NCBI GenBank assembly: GCA_035578175.1
Contig: JAQMRL010000001.1
Coordinates: 55,823,553-55,887,552, forward strand
Length of the DNA: 64,000 nucleotides
From: Catonia carolina
Lineage: Eukaryota; Arthropoda; Insecta; Hemiptera; Achilidae
Direction: 5' to 3'
Shown: positions 33,985 to 45,432 of the stretch, piece by piece
Position numbering within the stretch: position 1 is the stretch's first letter
How the letters are laid out: each line of letters begins with the position of its first letter
The notes under the pieces: generated by a model
What the model was told of the DNA's origin: nothing
The model's input: the letters and a program-made list of their open reading frames with translations, nothing else
Database searches by the model: none
Position numbers and translations under genes: made by a program

Positions 33985-35740
33985 AATTAGCAGGTCTCTA
34001 CTCCAGCGTCTTTTAAGGCGTCTAGGGGGATTATCAGGTAAATGGAAGGTGGAAAGTAAACGCACCAGGGGGTTCTCGTGTTTGTGTGACTTGTCGTGAA
34101 AGTGTTTTTATAGATATTCGATGGAATTTTGTACAAGTGGTATTTTAAAATCTGTATGTAAGGTTTTGTTGCTAACGTAAAGAGGTGCTTTTGCTCTAAG
34201 GCGTAATTTTTTGACTGGAATGCTTGAATTCGTTGCAAGTTAGGTTTGGTTGAACTGTAAATTTGGGACCCGTAGGTCCATATAGGTTTCATAAGAGAAC
34301 AATATGTGCGTAATTTTGATCATTTGTGAAGTAGGAAATATAGAAGTTTAAGTCGGGAATTCAGTAATAAACGTTTCCATTTGATATGTGTGCTCCAAGT
34401 TAGTCGTTTATCAAAAGTCAGACCGAGATACTTGACCGTATCTGTTTTTGTGAGAGGTTCATTGTCTATGTATACTGGTGGGCAATCACCATGACGGAGT
34501 GTGAAAGTTACATGAAGGGATTTTGCCGTATTAAGTTTTATTTTCCATATTTCACACCATTTGTGTAAGAGATTGAGATGATGTTGGAGTGTTAGTGAAG
34601 CGTGTATTGAGTTTTGGTCTCAGACTAATATCACTGTGTCGTCAGCGTAGGTAGCAGTGAGGGTCTGGGGTAGGGTCAGTAGGTCTGAAGTATATACAGA
34701 GTAGAGAAGTGGGGCTAAAATTGAGCCCTGAGGCACGCCAGCTAAGACAAGAAAGAAATTTGAGTAGGACGATCCTAAACGAATTCTAAAGAATCTGCCA
34801 GACAGGGAGGAGTTATGATAAGGGAGTAGGTAAATGGTAGTATTTCTTTTAGTTTGTGTAAGAGACCTGTATGCCAAACTCTGTCAAAAGCTTGAGCGAC
34901 ATCCAGGAAACCTGCGGACACATACATCTTTTGTTCCATAGCCGAAGCTATGTAATCAGTCACCCTGTGCAGTTGTTGTGTAGTGGAGTGTTGAGTGCGG
35001 AATCTGAATTGATGTGGAGGTAATATAATTTATCATGAACCAGCGGAAGAATGCGCTTGTAAAGAAGTTTTTCAAAAATTTTTGAAGGTACTGAGAGGAG
35101 GCTTATTGGTCGGTAGGAGGAAGGTAAATGAAAAGGTTTGTTCGGTTTTTGTATCATTAGCCTACTATTTCTGCATACTTCCACTGAGTAGAGAAATGTG
35201 TCGTGCGCAATATACTATGGAAGATTGTAGTGAGGACGAGCGCTTTCCGCGGTAAATGTTTAAGTATTTCAGCTGTTATTAAATCATAACACGGTGACTT
35301 CTAACATGATAATCTTGAAATTTTAGACTACTTCGGAGGGGTGAAAATATTTCGGCGGGAGGGATAATTGAAGCGGTTCATCTAGTGACTGAGTAACGCG
35401 TTGGTGATGTACGGATTGGATGTCATTATGGGGAGTGAATGTTTCAAAAAGATGACTACCAAAGCATTCAGCTTTGTTGTCATCAGTTATTAGCCAGGGT
35501 CCGTCACCACCCTAAGGGGCATCGATGTCATGTGATGCCGTAGTAGGCGTTTTGTGCTGTGCCAGGGACTACCATCCTTCTCATTTAGAGTTCCAGTATA
35601 ATTTTCGTATAAGCGGTTGTTGTGTGTTTGAATTTGCTGTTTCATCTCGTTTGTCAGCCGGTTTAAGCGACGTTTATCAGATGGTAGGCGAGTTCTCTGC
35701 CAAGTGTTACGGGTGTGGCGTTTCACGAATAAGTTTTATT
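33985..35740 (-). pseudogene. Jockey-like non-LTR retrotransposon, RT part
   Basis: The minus strand carries, in order: a pre-RT segment with LNEKDGSPWHSTKRLL (about 35560); SSYRPISLLSVPSKIFEKLL (about 35110); RT motif A GFLDVAQAFDRVWHTGLL (about 34890); AGVPQGSILAPLLYSVYTSD (about 34720, motif B); TATYADDTVILV (about 34630, catalytic YADD); the VKYLGLTFD-type block; and KPIWTYGSQIYSS near 34290. All are Jockey-clade features. Frameshifts and stops divide the gene into at least five frames, so it is inactive. The N-terminal endonuclease is absent. Confidence 0.85.
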
Positions 35741-37110
35741 CACTCATACGGGTTTTTACTTTAAATTTGCGTAGTATCACCAACTACTACTTTTAATTCA
35801 CAACAACCAGTAATTCCTAGCATCAACTTCTGTTTCCTTTTATGCTATATGTTATGACACTCACATGGCACTCAAACAGTGGGATGAGTGTTTCTTACAT
35901 TCACTGGATGAATTCGTGATGGTTAAATGTTATTGTTTAATAGTAAATACTAAACCAAAAGATTGTCGGTTAGAATTTTTATTTTATTACTTTTTGAATA
36001 GCCAATTGGCCTTGAATCTTTTTTGCACAATGTAGAGATCACCATTTTCTCTCAATTGAGTGGGATATTCTAATTTTTGTTTTGTGGGTTTTGTGCAAAT
36101 AAAATCAAACTTGGTAACTTATAAAGTTAAAGGGATTATAAAATAAAATTTAAAAAAATTTTAAATCTGATACCAAGTTAGTATTTAGGGCTACATTTGT
36201 AGCACTACCGTTTGTAAAAAACTAGAATTTTGCTGTAAGTACTGCAATACACATATTGTTGTTTGAACGTTGCTGCCGCTATCTCTGGTTTTCTAGAAGG
36301 TTTGAAACAAGCAGCCGTAATATTTTCACAGATTTGATGTTTAGTAACGAATGAAAATTACAAACCTTTTTTATATTACACAATATTATAAGGAAAACGC
36401 AAAATTTGTGAAACACGAAACAATTCATAGCAAGGTAATGCTGCCATCTAGCGGCAACGAATGATACTAGATATATCCCTCTTGCCTGTGCTTTTTCTTG
36501 CCTACATACGCGGGACAAAGGAGTGAAGTAGAATTAGAAATGGCGTCTTTCGTTTTCGATACGTAGTAATGTGAGATTATCTTTCGTAAGTCATCTAAAC
36601 TTGGTAAGTTACTGAACAAGGGAATATCCTGGGAATTTAACATGAAAACAGGTGTAGCTATGTAATGTAAGTATAATACCCCAGTAATTATCACGGGAGC
36701 ATACCACGAAAGGTTGTTTCACTTTGTTGACCTAACATCAAACATGTAAAAAAAACCTACAAATTTACCAAATCTTTGATCTTTCTACATCTTTTTTTAC
36801 ATTTCAGTTATTCTTGTAAATTTTTTCTTATAAAACTAGCAAAAAATGTCTAGACCTTCTGGAAACTTTAGTTAAACATTACATAAGAATAATAATCATC
36901 AATTTAATAGATTTTTGTGTTTCAGTTGCCTGTTTAAAACTGTATTGTTACTGTTTTTGAAATGCCAATATAATGTATGTAATGGGTAAGAGTAATGAAA
37001 CAATGTTTCTAATCAGTTATCTCTTAACTGTTATTGTCATGTAAAATAATTTACATCATAAAGCATGTACAATTCTGGAATTGGGCTTGAGGAGGTTATT
37101 GTTACCCTAA
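35741..37110. other. Stretch with small unassigned frames
   Basis: Frames at 36694-36467 and 36518-36279 (minus) are short and overlap. The first contains LPSLDDLRKIISHYYVSKT but matches no family I can name. A pair of TAGCGGCA-like blocks occurs near 36270 and 36450. No gene is called. Confidence 0.45.
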
Positions 37111-37269
37111 TTAGCAAACCCAGTAACTCCAAAATAACAAATTTCTCAGGAACTTTAAAACATGGTAATCTTTTATATACCCTTAAAAAAATCATAAAAA
37201 ATACATGTTTATTTTCGAATATTATTTTTAACATTATTAAAAAATAAAATTAACCTTTTTTACATTTAC

Positions 37270-37461
37270 ATTTTTTTTTACTTTGTTTTTATTTAACGTC
37301 GCATCAACTACTGCGGTCATTAGCGACTATGTAGGGTTGTAACTGTGAATGATGAAATGATTTTTTTTGTAACGTATGAAAATGGCGTGCCTGAGTGGGA
37401 TTCGAACCCAAGACCGCATGATGAGGCGAGCACTTTACCAACTATGCCAATGCGGCCCGGC
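37270..37461 (-). repeat. SINE with alternative tail
   Basis: On the minus strand it starts GCCGGGCCGCATTGGCATAG (A-box region), has B box GGGTTCGAATCCC and GCATGATGAGGCGAG anticodon-arm-like sequence as in the SINE at 42046. Its 3' part, however, is GTCGCTAATGACCGCAGTAG, TTGATGCGACGTTAAATAAA, shared with 50508-50649. A 10-bp TTTACATTTT occurs at 37265-37274 and 37466-37475 as a likely target duplication. Confidence 0.75.
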
Positions 37462-37593
37462 AAAATTTACATTTTGTTGTGGGAGTTAAAGAGTTTTTGT
37501 CACGATTTATATTGGAGATATGAGTTTTTCTTAATAACTAGTTAAGAGTTAATTTTGGTGAATAATAAACCACATTTCAATGTTAAATGAAAA

Positions 37594-37955
37594 TAATTTT
37601 AATAAGCCTTCATTATAAAAGTACAAAATACATTGTTACAAAAGATCTGATACAAAATATTACTTTTTACACAAACAAGTTCAACTTTAGAAACAAAAAT
37701 TCATTTGAAAAAAAAATCATTCTTATTAGCTTACATTGTAAAACTATAAAATACATTGTTACAAAAGATCTAGTACAAAACATTACTTTTTACACAAACA
37801 AGTTCAACATAACTAAACAAAAATCCATTTGAAAGAAAATCATTCTATTTAGCCTACATTAAAAATTAGCCTATATTATAAAATACATTGTTACATAAGA
37901 TTTAATACAAAAAAAAACATTACTTTTTACACAAACAAGTTAAAAAAAAAATTAT
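37594..37955. repeat. Three tandem repeats of about 125 bp
   Basis: Three copies share AAATACATTGTTACA, AAGAT, TACAAAA and CATTACTTTTTACACAAACA followed by AGTT. The copies start near 37594, 37722 and 37848 and diverge by substitutions and A-run lengths. The array ends where the transposase C-terminus begins. Confidence 0.8.
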
Positions 37956-40330
37956 TTAAAGGTACGTTTTCATAAAAGGTGTGGTAGTTCTTTTCCAGAA
38001 TTGATTTAAGTTCTTGCAAGTCATCATATTTCCTTCTTGTTATTTCCAATCTTCTGCTATACAGATTTGGAAAATTTTTAATTTCCATCACTTTAACTTT
38101 CCTATTTCTTCGCTGCGGTAGGAGCTGCCAGTCATCAGAAAAGTTAATCTTATAGTAAATTACACCATCAGGAACATATTTTAGGGCACGTATGTCTATG
38201 GATCACACATGGATCTCCTATTCCTTTCCCCGGCCTAATACTCTTGAATATTAGATGATCCTTAAAGTTCTTAAAATACATGTGATCTAAATACTCAGTA
38301 CTGTACTCAGATGGATTTTTCTTGCTTGCTTGCAAACATTAATGTAGTCTGCAGGGACATTGATTTTTACATTTTTAAGCTTTCGCTCAATCATGGAGTG
38401 CATCGAGTCAGCTTCCATTAAAATATGGCCAACTTCTAAAACGTTTTGTTCCACTTTCGTGTTACTAGTGCATGAAAAATGTAACAAAGCATTGGCAACG
38501 GTTGCACATCTGTTTTGATATCCACATCAATCACTGTAAAGAATTAGTTTAGTCTTTCCTTCAGGCAAAGGGAGTTGCATCTCCAAAAACTTATAAATTA
38601 TTGTCGCAACTTCATTTGATGTTAAACCACCCTCAGTTTTTTCCACATGAAACTAAATCCTTCATGTGTAGGCCTACCTAAGTTGTAAATTGTGAAATTG
38701 TGTATTGAAAGTTTCATCTTGTAGTATAATGCAGACAGTAGATCTAAGAGACTGCAACAGTGACTGTAAGGCCATTTCAAATGTTAAAAAGTTTGTGTTT
38801 GCCTTATCTGCATCTTTCTCTAGCCTTGCTTCATCTCTCCCTAAAATATGTGCTTCATACTGATCACTACTCATATTTCCAGTTGTAAATGCTGCAAACT
38901 TATCACAGTAATCTTTCTTTGGTTAAAACAGAGCTAAGTTATGGTCTTCAAACATTTGATTGAACTTACAATGAGAGAGTGAAGCTATATTTTTCTGGGA
39001 ACAAAAGTCATTTTTATAAAACAAATAAAGCTCCCTTTTTGTATTCCAGTTAGGCTCTAAATACATTATAGGCCTACTTTGTTCTGCTCCTGCAATAATG
39101 AGATTCCAATTTGGGTATAGTTAAAAAAATGTTCCGTTTTAACTTCAACTGATTTCCTTAGTTTCTTAGCTTCTGGTTCTTTACGTTTTTCATTCTCACC
39201 CACAAATCTATCTCCATCATCTGAAGTATCTTCTTGAACATTATCATTTTCATCTTGCCAGTGGAATACCATCCATTCCCCAATTGATATTGTGTTTTGA
39301 AATATGGTTTTACATACTCTGATGATCTTTTTTTAAGTAATACTGGCAAGAGAACTTTCTCCTGGTTTCAGTGTCTAATTTTTCCTGTCTCTGGCTATTG
39401 CAGTTGCAGTTTTTTTTTTGTTGAGAGTTTTACAAATAACTTCTTTCCCTGCCAATCTAGTTTCCAAAATTCGTAGAAATTCTTTTGTCTCATGATTTCA
39501 GTTAATGATGCTCATGGTAACAAACTATTGTCTTTTCTTTTACATTTACCACGCACTTTCATTTTCCTAGCATTTTTCTTTATATCATATTGGTATTTTC
39601 CTGCAACATTTTTTTTCTTACCAAAGTACTCTTTCCTAGTCTGTCTTCCTAGCCTCTTTCCATTCATTTACTTTCCATGTAGTGGTATTTACTTGATGGC
39701 GTTTCTGTCGTTTTCGAGATGGTGTTAGCTACAGTATGATCACTATCAGTAGACTGAAGTTCAGTGTCTGTAGACCCATTTCGTCAACTGCAGGTAAGTC
39801 TTCGTGCTCAGGAGCAGTAACATGAGCATTTTCTACAGCGCCTAAATCAGGTTGAAGTAAGACTTCATCCACAGAAAAATTACCATCACTAGATTCTTCA
39901 GTGCCTAAATTGTTATTTAATGAAACAAAAGTTTCATTCTCAGGATCGGCTACCTCAAAATGATTTTCTACAACCACGTCTACTTCAGGTAAGACTGTTA
40001 AGTTTTTGTAAGAGGTACTTTCAACATGACTATCTGGAGTTTTAATGCTACAGTTTACATTTAACATATTACTACAATTACAATATATAAGGTCTAATTT
40101 CTTCAATAGGCGCTAAGGCACAATTTTCTTCCAGAGAATGCTCAATACGATTTTTATTAACTTAAGACAAGATCCATGAGTATTTACAGGATATGTCCCA
40201 GAATCGGGGATTATACCAGCCAATGCCACCAACTTCTGCCCTCTTGACATTCTGAAAAAAGAATGAAATACGTTTTGGTATTGTTGACATGCAAAGTTAG
40301 TGGCGTATCTCCTAACATAAATCATGTAGG
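37955..40330 (-). pseudogene. Unclassified transposase, degenerate
   Basis: The minus strand encodes a protein of a type widespread in insect genomes as uncharacterised transposon protein. It has N-terminal MSRGQKLVALAG (about 40250), an acidic region (40106-39790), WKVNEWKEARKT (about 39680), KDYCDKFAAFTTGNMSSDQY then AHILGRDEARLEKDADKA (about 38930-38810), ILYSD*CGYQNR with an in-frame stop (about 38535), ILMEADSMHSMIERK (about 38400) and, near 38220-37960, GIGDP, LKYVPDGVIYYKINF and LPQRR. The SD.C..QN and MEADS.HS.IE blocks are candidates for catalytic acidic residues. Many stops and frameshifts show it is dead. Superfamily assignment is uncertain. Confidence 0.7.
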
Positions 40331-40912
40331 CCTACTATTGTTTTCAGTATGATGAAAGTCATCCCTAATTTACCAAAGCACAGGTATCACGTTAAGATAT
40401 AAGAACTCAAAAGGAACACTAGGATGGCACAGCTAATATTATTACACACTGCTGAATTAAAACTTACAGATGTTGCTGTAACTTATTATTAAAAAACATT
40501 TCACTTACCAATGTAAATGCAAAGTATTATCTCTTCGTTAACAGATACAGGTAAGATAAAATTTAAAAAAATAAGTTATAATTGAAAGTTAGGTTCTTTG
40601 TTAATTGGCCATGTTGTAATCAAAACTCGTAACTCCAACAACTTATTAACATAACCTGAAAATTTAAAGGATGCAAATCTCTTAACTCCATGCTACTAAT
40701 AAATGCAAGATTTAAACTTTTATAATTCATATAAAAACAAGTATAGCTAATTAAAATAATTAAAAGGACTTACTTTTTAAAGAACAAAGGAATTCAATAA
40801 CACAGTAATGTAATTAAGCACCAAAACTTGAAACTAAACAAAGCACAACTAGCAATTTCCTTGGTTAGTGTACAAATAAAATGCTACTGCTGGGAGTTAC
40901 TCGGTTGGCTAA

Positions 40913-42031
40913 CACAAAAAGTGTAACACTGGAGTTTAGACGCTAAATAATTATTTAACAAAATTTTTTGGTGTTATGAGGTTTGAAACATAGAATTAAT
41001 TTTTTTTTCTAAAGGTTAGTATTAAAAAGTCATTTTGCCTTAAAAGTGGAGTAACCAGGTTAACCAGGACAGCCATATCTATTACTTATTTAAAATAAAA
41101 TGTCAGATTATTGTCATGAATTTGTAAACTTTCACAAGTCTTCTATCTGAACTGGTTTTTTGTTATTAACAATTTAAAAAAACAAACAATGAAGTAATAG
41201 ATAATTTTAAAATAAACATATAATTTAAAACATAAGAAAACATTTGTGTTGTGTATTTAATGTTTTTGTGAGTGTTATGCAATATAAATGAACTGTTATA
41301 GTTAATACGGATGCCAACAATATTTTTTATTTCTATTTCCAAAGGTTTTTTCATGAATTCTTTAATATGGTTGGTTTCCTGCAGAGAATGTGAAATAGAC
41401 AAATAATAGGCAAATCTCAGGTTCATTAAACCAATAACATTTTAATGAAAAAATCAAAAGTTAAATTACTGATACACATTTTATCATATAAATCAATATT
41501 TATTTAAAAATATTTTGTAAAATACCATAACTGTTGTATATTTATGAGTTTAAATAATTCAGAAGTTAATGTTCATTGTATGAATTTAGAGAGAGGAAAC
41601 TAAGAAATTACATATCCATTATTACAGTAAAGTACCTGTGAACACTCAAAGTTCACTGAAGCCGTTTTAACCCGTTACTGTTAATTTAAATACTAGATGA
41701 ATTTAGTTGATAAAAATTAATACATTATATTATATTAAAGCTCAATTCGATAGTTTTTCCAAATAGATAAAACAATACAAACTAAATTACATAATACTAC
41801 ATTTGACTGAACATTCAGATTAAACAGAAGTATGTGACGACTTCCTCATGTCCGGAGCCTGAGTGTTTGGCGTACCCAAGCTCATACATCTCCAGCATCC
41901 CAATTTTTTACAGCAAAGGCGACATTTAAAACACGAGAGCCAATCAGAAAAATCTTAATTGTTCTCCCACTCTAATTAATTTAAAAATTTAACGTTAACG
42001 GCCCGATTCTTCTTAAATTGCCACCTATCCC
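40913..42031. other. Stretch without a recognised gene
   Basis: AT-rich. A minus-strand frame at 41426-41166 has no motif and is not called. Confidence 0.55.
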
Positions 42032-42045
42032 TTTCTCACTTCTAC

Positions 42046-42218
42046 TGCCGGCCGCATTGGCACAGTTGGTAACATGCTCGCCTCTCATCATGCGGTCTTG
42101 GGTTCGAATCCCATTCAGGCACGGCATATTTTCATACGTTACAAAAAATCATTTCATCCTTCACCGTCTGCATTGGCAGTAATTGCAGAACAGTCTGACG
42201 TTAAACAAAAAAAAAAAA
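42046..42218 (+). repeat. Complete tRNA-derived SINE, 14-bp target duplication
   Basis: TTTCTCACTTCTAC occurs at 42032-42045 and 42219-42232. The insert has a pseudo-tRNA head GCCGGCCGCATTGGCACAGT with TGGTAACATGCTCGC, a B box GGGTTCGAATCCC, a body with CATACGTTACAAAAAATC and CACCGTCTGCATTGGCAG, then GACGTTAAAC and a poly(A) run. This is a textbook SINE insertion. Confidence 0.92.
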
Positions 42219-42232
42219 TTTCTCACTTCTAC

Positions 42233-43115
42233 ATACATGCTCTCTCTTTTTCATCAGTTACATATTACTATTATACTTATAAACATCCTGTTATTGAGCT
42301 TTAAAATTGATTTACGACTTCCTTTGAAATAAAAATTAATTCTAATCTATACACTTACATAATATATTTCTCTGAATCTGATATTTACCATACTCAAACT
42401 ACAATTGATTTTATTTTAAATACAAAAACCTTCTTTATTAAATTAATAATTAAATTATTAATTAATTAAAATAATAAAAAATATATGCTATTAAAAGTCA
42501 CACTACACCTTTACCATCGCGTATAAAATAAATGATAATACAAAAACATAAAACATGAAGATCTCGCGTCTGTGATAAGGTTAGGGAAATATGCATGGGC
42601 CTAAAATTTTTAAATACGTAAATGTATAATTTTTACTAAATTATTGTAGATGTGAAATTTTATACCGTATACTACCGATTATCCGTGGTAATTGGGGGGA
42701 TAACTATACCGGATAACCGGAAAACACAGATAATACAACCTAATTCGGTCTAGACCACCTACGTCATAAACAAAACCTTAAGTTACGCGTATGTTTTATT
42801 CTACTGATTAATACATGTTAATACTATCGGATATCGGAAATAAATAAACAAATTGTATTGAAATAAAAATATTTACTACATAAATTTATATAAATCTTAC
42901 CTTAAACTACGTAACAAAAAAAAAATCACAAAAAATCTGTTATTTTACTTTGTTTCATTTTATGCCGCAATATTTTTCCTTTAATTTTCTTATATAACCT
43001 TAAATTAATAATTGTGATAATTACGATGACGAAAATGTCGGGGAGTTGAAAAGTTTTTATTTGTAAAAGTTATACAGTACATACATAATTAATTTTTCTG
43101 GTGATTTTAATTTTT
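42233..43115. other. Stretch without a recognised gene
   Basis: AT-rich. No gene, RNA or repeat boundary was recognised. Confidence 0.55.
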
Positions 43116-43121
43116 CTAGCC

Positions 43122-43295
43122 GGCCGCGTTGGCGATGTTGGTAACGTGCTCGCCTCTCATCACGCGGTCTTGGGTTCGAATCCCACTCGGGCATGGCATT
43201 TTTTCATACGTTACAAAAAATTCATTTCATCCTTCACCGTCTGCATTAGCAGCAATTTGCAAAACAGTCGGACGTTAAACCAAAAAAAAAAAAAA
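43122..43295 (+). repeat. Complete tRNA-derived SINE
   Basis: Same family as 42046-42218: head GCCGCGTTGGCGATGTTGGT, B box GGGTTCGAATCCC, body with CACCGTCTGCATTAGCAG and end GACGTTAAACC plus poly(A). TTCTAG flanks both sides (43116-43121, 43296-43301) and may be the short remnant of a target duplication. Confidence 0.88.
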
Positions 43296-43301
43296 TTCTA
43301 G

Positions 43302-44427
43302 TGATCGCACGGTTAATCCTAACCCCGGTTAAACGATCCACGGAAAATCGGTACTCTACTGTAGTTATCAAAAAAAATTTATCATTAAGGAATTATTGAA
43401 AAAGTTTATTTCAATTTTCTTTCACCAATCAAAGTAGAACTATTTTCGAAAGGAATGTACAGTTCTTAAATAAGCCATATTACGGTGCCAATGATTATGA
43501 TAATATACCTTGAAAGGACTCCTGATCTGTAAGTAACCGTTCATTGGTGTAAAAATTCTAGATTTGTTAATTATTCTTCTCTTGTTATCTTTTACTGAAT
43601 TGTTTGTTTATTAAATATGATGTTAATTTAATTTTGAAGACGGTAATCAAGTAATTCTTTTAAATCCTGAAGCAATTTATTGAAAATTGTTGAAAAACCA
43701 TTATATGGTTCTTTTTCATTAGAGGCTGTGCTGTGCTGATGTAAATAAAAATGATTTTTTGGTCTATTCGGTTATGAATAAGCATTTTTATTATTTAAAA
43801 ATAAGTGCTAATTTTTTAACATAAAAAGAACATTCATAGGGATAAATTCAGGGAAGGCTTAAGAGTTTAAGATCAGTGCTGATTGGCTGACAGCATTATA
43901 CTTTTTACCAAATCAGTTTTAATATCAGTAAATTTTAGTCTTTAGTAACATCGATTTTTCAAGTGCTGCCTCAGTTTATTTGTATTATTTATTTGTAAAT
44001 TATATTTTGATTACGAACTGCAGGGTATATTTTAAAGATTTATTTATGACTATTAATTAGTTATAACTTGTGATAAAATTGTTTCAGTGATTGGTTATAT
44101 TGTCAGGTGGCACAAGCCAACAGACAAGGGATGTTCATTGTTTCATGAAACTATCAGAAGAGAATCTGAAAATATTTCCTGAATGAATGTTTGTGGTTTT
44201 AAAACTAGGCAGACATAAAACAAAACATGTATAAACATGAAGTTGGATATGAAAAAAATGACATTGATGTTATCAAACTAACAATACTTATAGAAATAGT
44301 GGCAACAGCTTACATTGTACATTGTGCCCAAGACTTATCCGTAGCTGACCAGGAAAGATGAATTGTGTAATTATTAATAATAAAGAATATTCCTGCGAGT
44401 TCTTTTTGATTTAGTGTGTATATTCAA
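43302..44427. other. Stretch without a recognised gene
   Basis: No gene recognised. The last 55 bases (from about 44380) form the left half of the target region duplicated at 49005-49115. Confidence 0.55.
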
Positions 44428-44431
44428 GTTA

Positions 44432-45221
44432 GGGTCAATCCATTTCAAATCAACCAATGATGGTTGCTGTCAAATTTTTTTTATTTTTCATTTTTTTTAC
44501 ACAAGTTAGCACAACTATGAGAGAGTTGAAATCCGGGGTTTTAAAATTTTTAGGGCTTGAAGTTTTTTTCTAGGCGGCCATTTTGTATTGGCGCTTCGGT
44601 GAAATTTACACATTGCAGAGGTTAACGCAAAGCTCTGTAGATCCTGTGTTTTTAAAGATATGAAGTTCAAACAAAAACTATAATAAAGGTAATGAAATGC
44701 TGAATGTTTTTGGTCCTATGATTCGTTGAGCCTACTTTAATGGAAATACCTGAAAAAAAATACTAAACTTTTAACTTGAAAAAATTTAAATCTTCATTTT
44801 AAGAACTAAAATTTTTATAGAAAGGAATGAGACTCACCATCAATTTTTTTTCTGGGTAGAGGCTTGGTAGTATATTACTTCTTAAAAAAGATTCAGGTCT
44901 ATAAACCTCATCCTTTTTTTTTAATGGACCTTTGAACTTTGTGATTTTTCAAAAACTCGGCTACTTCAACCTTAAATATCTCAGAAGGGACACACATAAA
45001 AATTACCAAATTTTCACAAAATACTCTATTTGTATAACAACAAGTGACTAAAATTTGATCATTGAGACTGTACTACTTTTTTAGATATAATATTTTGAAA
45101 TGAATAAAAATTTCATTTTTGTACGCGTTGTTATAAGTTTTAAATATTGATAACCAGTGGTTTTTTATCAGTTAATCACTAACAGTTAAAATTACAATAT
45201 TTTATTTTGATATATTGTTAG
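44432..45221 (+). repeat. Left terminal inverted repeat
   Basis: Pairs with 47950-48749. Differences are few, including a short indel near the tip (left CAACCAATGATGG, right, inverted, with extra bases) and T/A-run lengths. The inner end is GATATATTGTTAG. Confidence 0.9.
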
Positions 45222-45432
45222 CTTTAGCAATACTGCCTGCTCTTTTCAGCCTTTCATGTTAGAACAAGACAGTACTAGTCTGAGCTTGCAGACATTCATG
45301 TCTGAGCTTGTTGACTCCCCACCACTGAAGCATGCATGAGTCAACAGTGTCAGTCAGTAAACCTTGCTGTTAGTGATCACTGTGCTATCAGATGTAATGC
45401 AGCTAGTGGTGTTTAGTTAAGTTTATGTTATA

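Larger units (their letters stand above)
37111..40912 (-). mobile_element. Putative DNA transposon, unclassified insect family
   Basis: A degenerate transposase gene (37955-40330) is bracketed by TTAGCAAACCCAGTAACTCC (37111-37130) and the inverted GGAGTTACTCGGTTGGCTAA (40893-40912), 18 of 20 positions paired. Further GTAACTCC copies lie inside. These may be terminal or subterminal repeats; no target duplication was identified, so the true ends may lie further out. A SINE (37270-37461) and a tandem array (37594-37955) lie between the coding part and the left end. Confidence 0.5.

Noticed and set aside
36467..36694. 75-residue minus-strand frame with a plausible hydrophilic segment
   Set aside because: Overlaps another frame, has no recognised domain and no splice signals I could defend.
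37594..37955. Repeat-spacer pattern that could suggest a CRISPR array
   Set aside because: Units are about 125 bp, whole units are similar without unique spacers, and the context is a eukaryotic genome.
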